Source: JBEVJC01 sp040510375
GTDB lineage: Bacteria; Bacteroidota; Bacteroidia; Chitinophagales; Chitinophagaceae
Reading direction: 5' to 3'
DNA length: 64,000 bases
Assembly (NCBI GenBank): GCA_040510375.1
Contig: JBEVJC010000012.1
Coordinates: forward strand, 1 to 64,000
Position 1 is the stretch's first letter. The number at the start of each line of letters is the position of its first letter. Under the pieces are notes generated by a model. The model was given only the letters and a program-made list of their open reading frames with translations. It had not been told where the DNA came from and ran no database searches. The position numbers and the translations under genes are program-made. Shown piece after piece: positions 33,657 through 43,328 of this stretch.

Positions 33657-34934
33657 TCATTTAATCAGTGCATCATAAACCCGTTGCTGAAATTTTTCAT
33701 GGATTTCATTATGTGTATTCGGATACTGGTTAAGAAACAGCTGGGCTACTATTTTTTGTTTCGGATCAATCCAGAAAGTTGAACTGAACATACCGCCCCA
33801 TTCATAGGAACCGGGAGAGAGCGGGCTCCTGCTGTGTGATTCTTCCGTATGAATACCGAAACTAAGACCCATTTTCATATCGCCCCATGCAATATCCGGT
33901 AATTGATCAGTTGACATCATTTTGGTTGTGGCCGGTTTAAGAATCCTGACACCATTATACTGGCCCTCATTCAGCAGCATCTGCATAAAGATGGCGTAAT
34001 CATATGCCGTGCTGGAAAGGCCACCGCCACCGGAATAGTAGGTGCCCTTGCTTGCAGGGTAGTTGGCAAATACGTATCCATTAAGATAAATTGAATCCGG
34101 ATGGGGGATTACATGTCCAAGGCTGTCCTCAGTATTAAGCCGGACGAGGCGGTTGTATTTATTTTCCGGCAGGTAGAAATAGGTATCCTTCATACCAAGT
34201 GGAAGGAAAATTTTTTTCCGTAAAAATTCATCGAAGGATTGCCCGCTGATTACTTCTACCAGGTATCCCATCAGATCCATGTTGAGGCCATAGGTCCACC
34301 GTTCACCAGGCTGGTGCATTAATGGAAGGGTACCAAGTATGCGCATTTTTTCAGAAAGGGAAATATTGTAAATACCGATACCACCCGGGATGCCATGTTT
34401 GGCATAAATGGCATTGGCCTCCTTGCTACCAATCTGTGCATAACCGATACCGGATGAGTGTGTCATCAGGTCCCTGATGGTGACTTCGCGTTTTGCGGGC
34501 ACCGTAGTATAAGTTGTATCCGCTGCATAAAAACTATCCAGCACCACCTGGTTTTTGAATTCGGGAAGGAACCTGGCAACGGGGTCGGTTAGTTTCAGTT
34601 TGCCTTCATCCACCAGGATCAGTACGGCCACTGCTGCAATGGCCTTGGATTGTGAGGCAATGCGGAAAATTTCATCACGTTTCATAGGCTGCCTGGTAGT
34701 GATGTCGTCATAACCAAGGCCTTTATAATAAACGATCTTTCCATCTCTTGCAATGATGGCAGTTGCCCCTCCTATATAATTGCTGTCAATATAAGATTGG
34801 ATAAGTTGGTCAATGGCTTTCAGCTTGTCGGCAGAGAACCCTGCTGATGCAGGGGAGGCTTCTTTCAACACCTGCTGTGAAAAGGACAGGAGGAATAAGC
34901 CTGTTGAAACAACAGTTAACAGCAATCTTCGCAT
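33657..34934 (-). CDS. serine hydrolase of the class C beta-lactamase / esterase family
   Basis: A 425-residue exported protein (signal peptide MRRLLLTVVSTGLFLLSFSQ). Catalytic signature: SxxK as SQSK in FRIASQSKAIAAVAVL, the YxN motif as YGLN in WTYGLNMDLMGYLVEV, and a C-terminal GGM-type strand (EWGGMFSSTFWIDPKQ). Length and the LPLGMKDTYF block match the broad beta-lactamase-fold esterases (EstB-like) and D-aminopeptidase relatives rather than a dedicated resistance enzyme. The start at 34934 was chosen over one six bases upstream. Substrate unknown. Confidence 0.92.
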   Translation of the reverse strand: MRRLLLTVVSTGLFLLSFSQQVLKEASPASAGFSADKLKAIDQLIQSYIDSNYIGGATAIIARDGKIVYYKGLGYDDITTRQPMKRDEIFRIASQSKAIAAVAVLILVDEGKLKLTDPVARFLPEFKNQVVLDSFYAADTTYTTVPAKREVTIRDLMTHSSGIGYAQIGSKEANAIYAKHGIPGGIGIYNISLSEKMRILGTLPLMHQPGERWTYGLNMDLMGYLVEVISGQSFDEFLRKKIFLPLGMKDTYFYLPENKYNRLVRLNTEDSLGHVIPHPDSIYLNGYVFANYPASKGTYYSGGGGLSSTAYDYAIFMQMLLNEGQYNGVRILKPATTKMMSTDQLPDIAWGDMKMGLSFGIHTEESHSRSPLSPGSYEWGGMFSSTFWIDPKQKIVAQLFLNQYPNTHNEIHEKFQQRVYDALIK

Positions 34935-35131
34935 AATCATTTATTTTTTTTGGGGAATTGACAGTAAAAAAATACGGAGAGTTGGTGACGTTGCCAAATA
35001 CTGATTTGGATGCAGTGCTTTTGGATGGCGATGGTGAAATGCAGGCGTTGTCCTGACCGGGATCAATTTTTCCGGGTTGGGCCCGGCTGAAGATTATGGC
35101 CGGAGTTGTTGAAATGCCGGTTCGTATTGAC

Positions 35132-36013
35132 CTAGGCCGGAACACCAGGGAGCAGGACATTCTCAATAACCCGGGGGAAATGCGCGTGCTCCAGTTCATG
35201 GATTTTTTTGGCGAGGGTTTCCGGGGTATCAAAAGAAGTGATAGGGGTAGTAGCCTGGAAAATAATGGCACCGTTATCATAGTGTTCGTCCACGTAATGG
35301 ATGGTGATCCCGCTTTGTTTTTCCCCGGCGCTGATCACAGCTTCATGTACAAAATGGCCATACATACCTTTTCCACCATAGGCTGGAAGTAAGGCGGGGT
35401 GAATATTCACGATCCGGCGTGGCCATGCCTGGACAAGTGCCGCGGGGATTTTCCAGAGGAACCCTGCCAGTACGATGAAGTCGATGCCCGCAGTTTTCAG
35501 CTCGTCCACATAGGCATTGCCCCGGAAAAACTGTTCTTTTTCGATTAGCAATACCGGGATTTTTTCCTGGTGGGCGATGGCTAAAACGCCCGCTCCTGGC
35601 TTATTACAGACGATCAGGCTGATCTCCACAGCAGGATTATGCCTGAAATATTCGATAATCTTCCGGGCATTACTACCTGCGCCGCTGGCAAAAATGGCCA
35701 GTTTGCGGGCAGCGGGTTTGTTATCCGGCAGGGGCCGGAGTAATCTGGTGCGGACGCCCATTTTCCGGAGATAGGCGAGAAAAAAACGGTATTGCCCAAA
35801 AAAAACGCTGACCAGCACCACGGCGATGGGCCATAACAGGGTAACCAGTATTATATAAATGATCACCCACAGGGGATTTTTCTCCAGGGGTAACAGGTTC
35901 ATGATCTTTTTGGCGGCGTAACCGGTGAGGCTTCCCCCGAGGGCAAAAGTGCAGAGGATCAGCACTAATTGAATACCACCCACTTTCCATTTATGTTGTA
36001 ATCGATCGAGCAT
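35132..36013 (-). CDS. purN: DUF6787-like membrane domain fused to glycinamide ribonucleotide formyltransferase
   Basis: A 293-residue chain. Residues 1-85 hold two membrane helices (IQLVLILCTFALGGSLTGYA and WVIIYIILVTLLWPIAVVLV) and read like the small DUF6787 membrane proteins of Bacteroidota. From about 104 on it is PurN: KLAIFASGAGSNARKIIEYF, NIHPALLPAYGGKGMYG with the catalytic Asn and His, and HYVDEHYDNGAIIF with the catalytic Asp. PurN transfers formyl from 10-formyl-THF to glycinamide ribonucleotide in purine synthesis. No stop or shift separates the parts. The only Met between them is residue 85 (35761), which could be an internal start for a soluble form with about 18 extra residues. 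Confidence 0.85.
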   Translation of the reverse strand: MLDRLQHKWKVGGIQLVLILCTFALGGSLTGYAAKKIMNLLPLEKNPLWVIIYIILVTLLWPIAVVLVSVFFGQYRFFLAYLRKMGVRTRLLRPLPDNKPAARKLAIFASGAGSNARKIIEYFRHNPAVEISLIVCNKPGAGVLAIAHQEKIPVLLIEKEQFFRGNAYVDELKTAGIDFIVLAGFLWKIPAALVQAWPRRIVNIHPALLPAYGGKGMYGHFVHEAVISAGEKQSGITIHYVDEHYDNGAIIFQATTPITSFDTPETLAKKIHELEHAHFPRVIENVLLPGVPA

Positions 36014-36339
36014 AAGTAAGCAGCTTTCCGCCGGCGTACCCCGGAATGGGGTTGTCCGGCCTTCCTTTTTTTAAACCAGAGTTTAACCGGCGGTGCAAAA
36101 GTCAGGAAAAAACCTCCACGAAAGTTTTTCATTTTTACCGGTACGGGGTTTATGCACCTCTTGACGTATTTGTGACAATAGAAATTGGGAGTCGCTCAAA
36201 AACCTTCACAAATCCGCTGAAATGCAAGCTGGTAGGGCCTCAAAATTTTTTATGAACTGTTGGCATTTTGTTAAGTTCGTGGCTTATTTTTGCAGCCGGT
36301 TAGAGCTATTTATCCACATTTTTCAGATCAATCGGCACT
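36014..36339 (+). promoter_or_regulatory. spacer with the promoter of the respiratory operon
   Basis: This 326-bp spacer separates the minus-strand purN fusion from the act/cox operon. TATTTTTG (36285-36292) is an exact TAnnTTTG -7 element; TTGG at 36259-36262 is a -33 candidate at 23 bases, the upper edge of the spacing reported for flavobacteria. It would start transcripts near 36299, some 40-60 bases before actA. The rest of the spacer is AT-rich with no gene that I can support. Confidence 0.6.
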
Positions 36340-36357
36340 ATGATTTCTTCAAAACCA

Positions 36358-37605
36358 ATGGCTAAGAAAATACTGTTGCTTTCGCTGTTCGTAACTGTTT
36401 TCTCCATTATAAATGTATCGGCACAGGATGGTAAGGCGCTGTTTATGGCGAATTGCGCGAGTTGCCACAATCCTTTCAAGGACGGAACCGGGCCGGCGTT
36501 AAAAGGTCTCGAAGAACGTCACGACTGGGCGAACCACGAAGATCTGCTGAAATGGATCAATAATCCGGCGGGTTATATGGCTACCGATCCTTATACCCAG
36601 GGACTGCGGGCGAAATTCGGATCCCTGATGACCGCCTTCCCGAAGTTTACCCTGCAGGATGTTGACGCGGTGGTTAAATATATCAATGAGGTACAACCGC
36701 CATCTTCAACTCCAACAGGTGGAGGCTCAACCAGCGGAGCACCAGCCGGCAACCAGAATGCCGTAATCTTCGGAATCATTTCCCTGATCCTTGCGATCAT
36801 TGCCCTCATCCTGATGGGCATCAACAGCAATCTTAAAAAATTATCCGACGACGCAGAAGGTATTGAGCGCCCCGAGCCCATTCCGTTTTACCGTAATAAA
36901 GTTTATATCGCACTGATGGCGATCGTGTTCTTCGCGGTGTCAGGTTATTTCTTTGCACAGAGTGCAATCAGCCTGGGTCGCCAGAAACATTACGAACCGG
37001 AACAGCCTATCTTCTATTCACATAAAGTTCACGCCGGAATCAACCAGATCAATTGCCTGTACTGTCACGGAAATGCATGGGAAAGCAAAACTGCTGCCGT
37101 GCCTTCAGTGAATGTATGTATGAACTGTCACAAGAACATCAACGAGTATACAAAAGGACCACAGTTGTATCGCAAGGATGGTTCGGAAGTAAACGGTACT
37201 GCAGAGATCAACAAGCTTTACCAGTATGCCGGTTTTGATCCGAAGAATCCAAATGCATGGGATCCCACGAAGGCTAAAAAGATTGAATGGATAAAGATCC
37301 ACAATATGCCTGACCACGTGTTCTTCAGCCACGCGCAACACGTGAATGCAGGTCAGGTTCAGTGCCAGTCCTGCCATGGTGAGATCACCGGAATGGATGA
37401 AGTGCACCAGGTATCGGAGCTGAGCATGGGCTGGTGTATCAACTGTCACCGCAACACGAAGGTCAATTTCAACACTGACAGCACCGGAGGTAATAAATTC
37501 TATAGCATTTACGAGAAGTTCCACAATGATATCAGGAGTGGTAAGATGGATAGTGTAACAGTGAAGGATATCGGTGGACTGGAATGCCAGAAATGCCATT
37601 ATTAA
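36358..37605 (+). CDS. actA: alternative complex III subunit A, hexahaem cytochrome c
   Basis: The start at 36358 gives a good signal peptide (MAKKILLLSLFVTVFSIINV SA, split for length); an ATG at 36340 is also in frame. The 415-residue chain has six CxxCH haem sites: C33 (CASCH), C233 (CLYCH), C254 (CMNCH), C336 (CQSCH), C360 (CINCH) and C410 (CQKCH). The first lies in a separate monohaem cytochrome c domain (about 25-115), then a Pro/Gly linker, two membrane helices (about 135-157 and 183-205), and the cytochrome c3-like pentahaem domain. ActA wires electrons from the quinol site to the oxidase side of ACIII. Described ActA proteins are usually given five haems; the extra N-terminal domain is discussed in the findings. 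First gene of the act-cox operon. Confidence 0.93.
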   Translation: MAKKILLLSLFVTVFSIINVSAQDGKALFMANCASCHNPFKDGTGPALKGLEERHDWANHEDLLKWINNPAGYMATDPYTQGLRAKFGSLMTAFPKFTLQDVDAVVKYINEVQPPSSTPTGGGSTSGAPAGNQNAVIFGIISLILAIIALILMGINSNLKKLSDDAEGIERPEPIPFYRNKVYIALMAIVFFAVSGYFFAQSAISLGRQKHYEPEQPIFYSHKVHAGINQINCLYCHGNAWESKTAAVPSVNVCMNCHKNINEYTKGPQLYRKDGSEVNGTAEINKLYQYAGFDPKNPNAWDPTKAKKIEWIKIHNMPDHVFFSHAQHVNAGQVQCQSCHGEITGMDEVHQVSELSMGWCINCHRNTKVNFNTDSTGGNKFYSIYEKFHNDIRSGKMDSVTVKDIGGLECQKCHY

Positions 37606-37672
37606 CCTGACAACTGATCAGGACCCCAATGGGTTCTGACACATGGATTTTCAAATTTTCAAATTGAAATAA

Positions 37673-40600
37673 ATGAGCCAAAATAAGTACTGGCAAGGTT
37701 TCGGAGAAATAACAAACCCGGAGAATGCTCAGAAGAAATCAGCGGACGAGTTCCAGGAGGAATTGCCGTTTGAAGGATTCGACAGCGGAAAACTGGTTGA
37801 TGCGAAATCTCCAAGAAGGGACTTTCTTAAATATCTCGGTTTCAGCACAGCGGCAGCTGCACTGGCAGCGGGTTGTAAGGTTCCTGAAAGAAAGATCATT
37901 CCTTTTGGCGACAAACCGGAAAACATTATCCCCGGTGAAGCAAAATATTATGCCACTACCTATGTACAGGATGGCGATGTAATTCCTGTTATTGCAAAGG
38001 TCCGCGATGGCCGTCCTATCAAGATTGAAGGAAATACCTTATCAACGTATACTAAGGGTGGTACATCTGCCCGTTCACAGGCTTCCGTACTGGATCTTTA
38101 TGATACCAACCGGATCACCCACCCCAAACACCTGAAGGCAGGTAAATATGAAGAGATCCCAACCTACGAACAGACGGACAGCCTGGTAAGCGCTGCGCTG
38201 GCCGGATTGGGCGGACTTCCCGTGGTGCTGCTTACCAGCACTATCAACTCGCCTTCCACCCAACAGGCTATTACAGAATTTTTAGCGAAGTATCCAGGCA
38301 GCCGTCACGTGGTGGCTGATGCCGTATCTTATAGTGGTATGCTGCTGGCGAATGAAGCCAGTGGTTTTGGCCGCAAACTCCCTACCTACAATTTCGAAAC
38401 AGCGAAAGTGATTGTAAGCCTTGATGCCGATTTCCTTGGTTCATGGATGAATCCGGTGGAAAATGCTGTAGGATATGGAAAGGGACGTAAGATCGACGAG
38501 CGTAATCCGGTGATGAGCAAACATTACCAGTTTGAAGGCCATCTGAGCACTACGGGTGCCAATGCCGACGAACGTTTTACACATCGTCCTTCAGAAACCG
38601 GAGCAGTAGCACTTGCGATCCTTTCCGCACTGGATGGTTCGGTAGCGGCTCCTGTTATTACTGATGAAAAACTGAAAGCTGGTATCGCAAAAGCGGTGGT
38701 TAGCCTGAAAGCCAATACCGGCGCATCTCTCGTGATCTCCGGAAGCAATGATGTCAATGTTCAGCTGATCGTTAATGCAATCAATAATGCAATAGGATCC
38801 AACGGCACTACGATCAACTGGGCTGTCAGTTCCAACTACCGTGCGGGAATTGATAAGGACCTGACCGACCTCGTTGCACAAATGGATGCGGGCCAGATCG
38901 GTGCATTACTTGTTTACGGCGCCAATCCTGCATACACATATTACGATGCAGCGAAATTTACATCGGCTCTGAAGAAGGTGAAACTTAGTGTTGCGTTTTC
39001 ACAGATGACAGATGAAACAACCGGGCTCTGCACTTATATCCTGCCAACCCCGCACTACCTGGAAAGCTGGGGTGATGCTGAACCTAAATCGGGTTATATA
39101 AGTTTCCTGCAGCCTACTATTTATCCTTTATTCAAAACACGTCCGTTCCAGACTTCTTTATTGAAATGGGCTGGTAACGATACGGACTACGATACTTATT
39201 TCAAGAACTACTGGCTCGGTAAACTGGGATCAGAAGTGGCGTATGAAAAAGCATTGCAGGATGGGGTTCTTCAAACCTCAACACTTGCAGGCGAACTCGT
39301 GGCAACCGCTACCGGCGGCGGATCCTATTCCGGTGGTAATGTAGCAACAGCAGCAGCGGCCATCAACGGATATAAAAAAGTAACAGATACCGAAGTCGTC
39401 CTCTACCAGAAAGTATCTGTTGGTACCGGAACCGGTGCTACCAACCCCTGGTTGCAGGAATTGCCCGATCCGATCACAAAGGGTACCTGGGACAACTACG
39501 CTCTTATTTCCATGAGCATGGCCAAGAGCCTGCTTGGACTCGACCTTGCCAACAAGGACAGGGAAAGGGAAAATAACGAATACGAATACCATCCTTCCAA
39601 ACCTGTTGTCAAAGTAACGGTTGGAGGTAAATGGGTAGAGTTGCCGATCCTGGTAATACCGGGCATGAATGCCAATACCATTGCCATTGCAGTTGGATAC
39701 GGACGTACGGAATGGCTGGGTAAGACAGCTGCCGGTGTGGGAGTGAATGTATATCCCTTCGCAGGTTTCAATGGAACCAACTTCCTGTACAATGCAATTG
39801 GTAAAGTTGAAGATGCAAAACGTTCTGTGAAAATCGCATTGACACAGATCCACAACTCCTATGAAGGACGTGTGGAAGTAGTTCGCGAAACAACCCTCGC
39901 TACTTTCAGGAAAAATCCGAATGAGATCCTGGACTATCGCCAGGACCTGAATGATAAATATTCGAATGGTACGAATGACTTCCGTAAGGAAGCCACGTTG
40001 TACGGAGTGCACAAGTCCCCCGGACTCAAATGGGGAATGGCCATTGACATGAATGCCTGTTATGGTTGCGGCGCCTGTGTGGTGGCCTGTCATACAGAAA
40101 ATAACGTTCCTGTTGTTGGTAAAAGTGAAGTGCTTCGTTACCATGATATGCACTGGCTGCGGATCGACCGTTATTTCGTGAGTGATGAAAATAATCCTGA
40201 TGAACTGAAAGGTGTGGTATTCCAGCCGATGATGTGTCAGCATTGTGATAACGCACCATGTGAGAACGTTTGTCCGGTAGCAGCTACCAACCACAGCAGC
40301 GAAGGGATCAACCAGATGGCCTATAACCGTTGTATCGGTACAAGGTATTGCGCCAATAACTGTCCGTTTAAAGTTCGCCGGTTTAACTGGTCGGATTATA
40401 CCAATGCTGACAGTTTCCCCAATAACCAGGACCAGCAAATTGTAGGTAAACTTGATCCGGTGGTTCACCAGATGAATGATGAACTGACAAGGATGGTGCT
40501 GAACCCGGATGTTACAATTCGTTCAAGGGGTGTGATGGAGAAATGTACTTTTTGTATCCAGCGCACGCAGGCAGCAAAACTGGTGGCAAAAAAAGAGAAC

Positions 40601-40888
40601 AGGGTACTGGCCGACGGAGATGTGAAAACAGCATGCCAGCAAGCTTGCGCAGGTGATGCGATTGTCTTTGGAAATATCAATGACAAAACTACCCAGATCA
40701 GCCAGATCCGTGACACCAACAGGCAGCGCACGTTCTATGCACTGGAGCAGCTTCACGTGTTACCGAATGTGAGTTACCTGTCGAAAGTGAGGAATACGGA
40801 TGAGATCATTGTAAAAGACGAACATGGTGAGGGCGAAAAGGAAAAATCAGGATCAATTCCTGCGAAGGCCGAAGAAGCTCATCATTAA
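37673..40888 (+). CDS. actB: alternative complex III subunit B (molybdopterin-like and Fe-S)
   Basis: A 1071-residue subunit exported folded: the twin-arginine signal SPRRDFLKYLGFSTAAAALA starts at residue 45. The middle (about 80-760) has the molybdopterin oxidoreductase fold, which in ACIII has lost its cofactor. The C-terminal part (about 790-1030) is a ferredoxin-like domain with Cys groups for several clusters: MNACYGCGACVVACH, MCQHCDNAPCENVCP, NRCIGTRYCANNCPF and MEKCTFC. It forms the periplasmic core of the quinol oxidoreductase with ActA. No tat genes are in the window. Confidence 0.95.
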   Translation: MSQNKYWQGFGEITNPENAQKKSADEFQEELPFEGFDSGKLVDAKSPRRDFLKYLGFSTAAAALAAGCKVPERKIIPFGDKPENIIPGEAKYYATTYVQDGDVIPVIAKVRDGRPIKIEGNTLSTYTKGGTSARSQASVLDLYDTNRITHPKHLKAGKYEEIPTYEQTDSLVSAALAGLGGLPVVLLTSTINSPSTQQAITEFLAKYPGSRHVVADAVSYSGMLLANEASGFGRKLPTYNFETAKVIVSLDADFLGSWMNPVENAVGYGKGRKIDERNPVMSKHYQFEGHLSTTGANADERFTHRPSETGAVALAILSALDGSVAAPVITDEKLKAGIAKAVVSLKANTGASLVISGSNDVNVQLIVNAINNAIGSNGTTINWAVSSNYRAGIDKDLTDLVAQMDAGQIGALLVYGANPAYTYYDAAKFTSALKKVKLSVAFSQMTDETTGLCTYILPTPHYLESWGDAEPKSGYISFLQPTIYPLFKTRPFQTSLLKWAGNDTDYDTYFKNYWLGKLGSEVAYEKALQDGVLQTSTLAGELVATATGGGSYSGGNVATAAAAINGYKKVTDTEVVLYQKVSVGTGTGATNPWLQELPDPITKGTWDNYALISMSMAKSLLGLDLANKDRERENNEYEYHPSKPVVKVTVGGKWVELPILVIPGMNANTIAIAVGYGRTEWLGKTAAGVGVNVYPFAGFNGTNFLYNAIGKVEDAKRSVKIALTQIHNSYEGRVEVVRETTLATFRKNPNEILDYRQDLNDKYSNGTNDFRKEATLYGVHKSPGLKWGMAIDMNACYGCGACVVACHTENNVPVVGKSEVLRYHDMHWLRIDRYFVSDENNPDELKGVVFQPMMCQHCDNAPCENVCPVAATNHSSEGINQMAYNRCIGTRYCANNCPFKVRRFNWSDYTNADSFPNNQDQQIVGKLDPVVHQMNDELTRMVLNPDVTIRSRGVMEKCTFCIQRTQAAKLVAKKENRVLADGDVKTACQQACAGDAIVFGNINDKTTQISQIRDTNRQRTFYALEQLHVLPNVSYLSKVRNTDEIIVKDEHGEGEKEKSGSIPAKAEEAHH

Positions 40889-41208
40889 GAAATAAACAAC
40901 GGTGCGTCGGCAACGGCGCACCTTCAGATCTTTTGATATTGAATTGGAAGTTGGGGTTCCCGGACAGGTGAAATGTCAATCCACCAGCCGGGAGATCAGT
41001 TTTTTAATGTAGTGTGGCTTTTGGCCCTGCGTATTTAAAAACAACAACGAAAAATTTAAATGGTTCAGATAAAAAGATGAACCAGGAAGAACAGGTGGTG
41101 GAAATACTGCCGGGACCAATGGTCCCTGAAGGAAGAGATAAGAAACGGTAAACGATAAATAAAAGAAAAGGTTGAGCCGCACGGGCGGATTAACTAAAAG
41201 CTCAAAAT
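40889..41208 (+). other. 320-bp spacer between actB and actC
   Basis: No standard gene. A hairpin lies just after actB (GGTGCG at 40901-40906 with CGCACC at 40917-40922) but lacks a clear U run, so it may reduce rather than stop transcription. At 41112-41126 GGGACC-AAT-GGTCCC forms a perfect short hairpin inside a 24-codon frame (41077-41151, MNQEEQVVEILPGPM...). The mini-frame has no other support. Most of the rest is A-rich. Confidence 0.5.
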
Positions 41209-42666
41209 ATGTCATTACTCAGGTACGAATCACAGGTCAGACCGCCCCTTGTAGATGGCAGCAAAGACTACCACCAGATTACGGAAGATATCTGTCGCCC
41301 GGTGGAAGCCAAGCCGTCAAAACTCTGGTGGGTAGGATTTCTTATTTCAGTTGTGCTGCTCATATTCGGTATCGTGTCTGTCAGTGTGGAAGTCTACTAT
41401 GGTACAGGTCAGTGGAACCTTGGTAAGACAATCGGCTGGGGTTGGGATATCACCAACTTCGTGTGGTGGGTAGGTATCGGTCACGCCGGAACGCTGATCT
41501 CCGCCATCCTCCTGTTGTTCAGGCAGGGCTGGAGAACGGGTGTAAACCGTGCTGCTGAAGCCATGACCATTTTCGCCGTAATGTGCGCGGGTCAGTTCCC
41601 TATCTGGCACATGGGTCGTGTGTGGGATGCATTCTTTGTACTTCCTTATCCGAATACACGTGGTCCGGTTTGGGTGAACTTCAACTCACCACTTCTCTGG
41701 GACGTATTCGCGATCTCTACTTATTTCACAGTATCACTTCTTTTCTGGTATTCCGGTCTGTTGCCTGATCTCGCAACCCTGCGTGACCGCGCCAAGCTGA
41801 AATGGAGAAAGATGTTTTACGGACTGGCTGCTTTCGGGTGGACGGGTTCTACCAAACACTGGCAGCGTCACGAAGCCCTTTCGCTCGTTCTCGCCGGACT
41901 TAGTACGCCACTTGTACTTTCTGTACATACAATTGTATCTTTTGACTTCGCCACTTCCATTGTTCCGGGATGGCATACCACCATCTTTCCTCCTTATTTC
42001 GTGGCGGGTGCGGTATTCTCCGGATTTGCGATGGTGCAGACGTTATTGCTGATTACCCGCAAAGTGCTGTCTCTGGAAGATTATATCACCATTGAACATA
42101 TAGAGGTGATGAACAAGGTAATTATCCTGACCGGTTCCATTGTTGGTATCGCTTACCTCACCGAGTTGTTCATGGCCTGGTACAGTAATGTTGGATTTGA
42201 ATGGTTTGCATTCAAGGAAAACCGGGTTAATATCAACAGTCCGTACGGCTGGAGTTACTGGATCATGATGGGTTGTAACGTGTTGTCGCCCCAGGTATTC
42301 TGGTCCAAGAAATTACGCCGTAATATCCTGCTCACTTTCTTTATGAGTATTCTGGTAAACGTGGGCATGTGGTTTGAGCGTTTTGTGATCATCGTAACCT
42401 CTGTTTACCGCGATTACCTGCCCAGTTCCTGGAGTATTTATTATACCCCAACTATCTGGGAGGTCGGGTTCTTCATGGGTACGTTCGGATTGTTCTTTAC
42501 CTGTTATTTCCTGTTCTCCAAATTCTTCCCGGTTATTGCGATCGCCGAGATCAAACATATCCTGAAGAAAAACGGCGGGAACTATAAAGAGAAAATGGAC
42601 GAGGAAGAAAAAGAAACGGTGGAAGAGTTCGGGCGTAAGAACCTGCACGATGAAGGCCATCACTAG
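41209..42666 (+). CDS. actC: alternative complex III subunit C (NrfD/PsrC-like)
   Basis: A 485-residue integral membrane protein of the NrfD/PsrC family with about ten helices (for example FLISVVLLIFGIVSVSVEV, WWVGIGHAGTLISAILLLF, NVLSPQVFW). It begins with a conserved cytoplasmic tail (MSLLRYESQVRPPLVDGSKD). ActC provides one of the two PsrC-like membrane parts of ACIII and a quinol site. It lies between actB and actD in the standard ACIII order. Confidence 0.95.
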   Translation: MSLLRYESQVRPPLVDGSKDYHQITEDICRPVEAKPSKLWWVGFLISVVLLIFGIVSVSVEVYYGTGQWNLGKTIGWGWDITNFVWWVGIGHAGTLISAILLLFRQGWRTGVNRAAEAMTIFAVMCAGQFPIWHMGRVWDAFFVLPYPNTRGPVWVNFNSPLLWDVFAISTYFTVSLLFWYSGLLPDLATLRDRAKLKWRKMFYGLAAFGWTGSTKHWQRHEALSLVLAGLSTPLVLSVHTIVSFDFATSIVPGWHTTIFPPYFVAGAVFSGFAMVQTLLLITRKVLSLEDYITIEHIEVMNKVIILTGSIVGIAYLTELFMAWYSNVGFEWFAFKENRVNINSPYGWSYWIMMGCNVLSPQVFWSKKLRRNILLTFFMSILVNVGMWFERFVIIVTSVYRDYLPSSWSIYYTPTIWEVGFFMGTFGLFFTCYFLFSKFFPVIAIAEIKHILKKNGGNYKEKMDEEEKETVEEFGRKNLHDEGHH

Positions 42667-42724
42667 AATAGTATTTGGATTCTGAAGCAATAGCTGATTG
42701 AATTGAACTTTTGAATTATACATT

Positions 42725-43312
42725 ATGTCGGTTAAAAAATTTGTGGTTGGCAATTTTGATGATGAGGCGGTTTTGTTTCCAGCGGTGAAGAAAGTTCGCC
42801 GTGCAGGTTATAAGATCCACGACGTATACACCCCGTTCCCGATCCATGGCCTGGACCATGCGATGGGTCTGCGTGATACGAGCCTGCACACCGCCGGATT
42901 TATTTATGGGATCACCGGAACGGCAACTGCTGTAGGTTTCATTACCTGGGCGTTGACGATCGACTGGCAGATCAATTTCGGTGGTAAGCCTTATTTCTCA
43001 CTGCCCGCCTGGATCCCGATCACTTTCGAGCTGACGGTATTGTTTGCAGCGGTAGGGATGGTGCTGACCTTTTGCTGGTTATGCCAGCTTGCACCATTTG
43101 TAAGAAAGGACCATTTCAATCCGAGGTCGACCGACGATCTGTTTGTCATGGCCATTGAGTGTACCGACAAAACGAACGACCAGGAAGCATCTGCATTCCT
43201 GACCGGTGCCGGGGCAAAAGATGTAAGCGTGCAGTATCGCGAAACAGGATGGTGGCTTGGACGGTACGATGACGATAAAGTTCGTTACACAAAAAACGAA
43301 ACGGCTCTTTAA
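42725..43312 (+). CDS. actD: alternative complex III subunit D (DUF3341)
   Basis: A 195-residue DUF3341 protein, with the typical opening (KKFVVGNFDDEAVLFPAVKK) and FPIHGLDHAMGLRDTS block, two membrane helices (GFIYGITGTATAVGFITWAL and ELTVLFAAVGMVLTFCWL) and a cytoplasmic end. ActD stabilises the complex; it has no cofactor. Position after actC and before actE agrees with the family. Confidence 0.94.
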   Translation: MSVKKFVVGNFDDEAVLFPAVKKVRRAGYKIHDVYTPFPIHGLDHAMGLRDTSLHTAGFIYGITGTATAVGFITWALTIDWQINFGGKPYFSLPAWIPITFELTVLFAAVGMVLTFCWLCQLAPFVRKDHFNPRSTDDLFVMAIECTDKTNDQEASAFLTGAGAKDVSVQYRETGWWLGRYDDDKVRYTKNETAL

Positions 43313-43328
43313 TCAATTATAATAACTG

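Noticed and set aside
39278..40468. Minus-strand open frame of 396 codons across actB
   Set aside because: It is the antisense shadow of actB, has no recognisable domain and overlaps a gene supported by Fe-S motifs and operon order.
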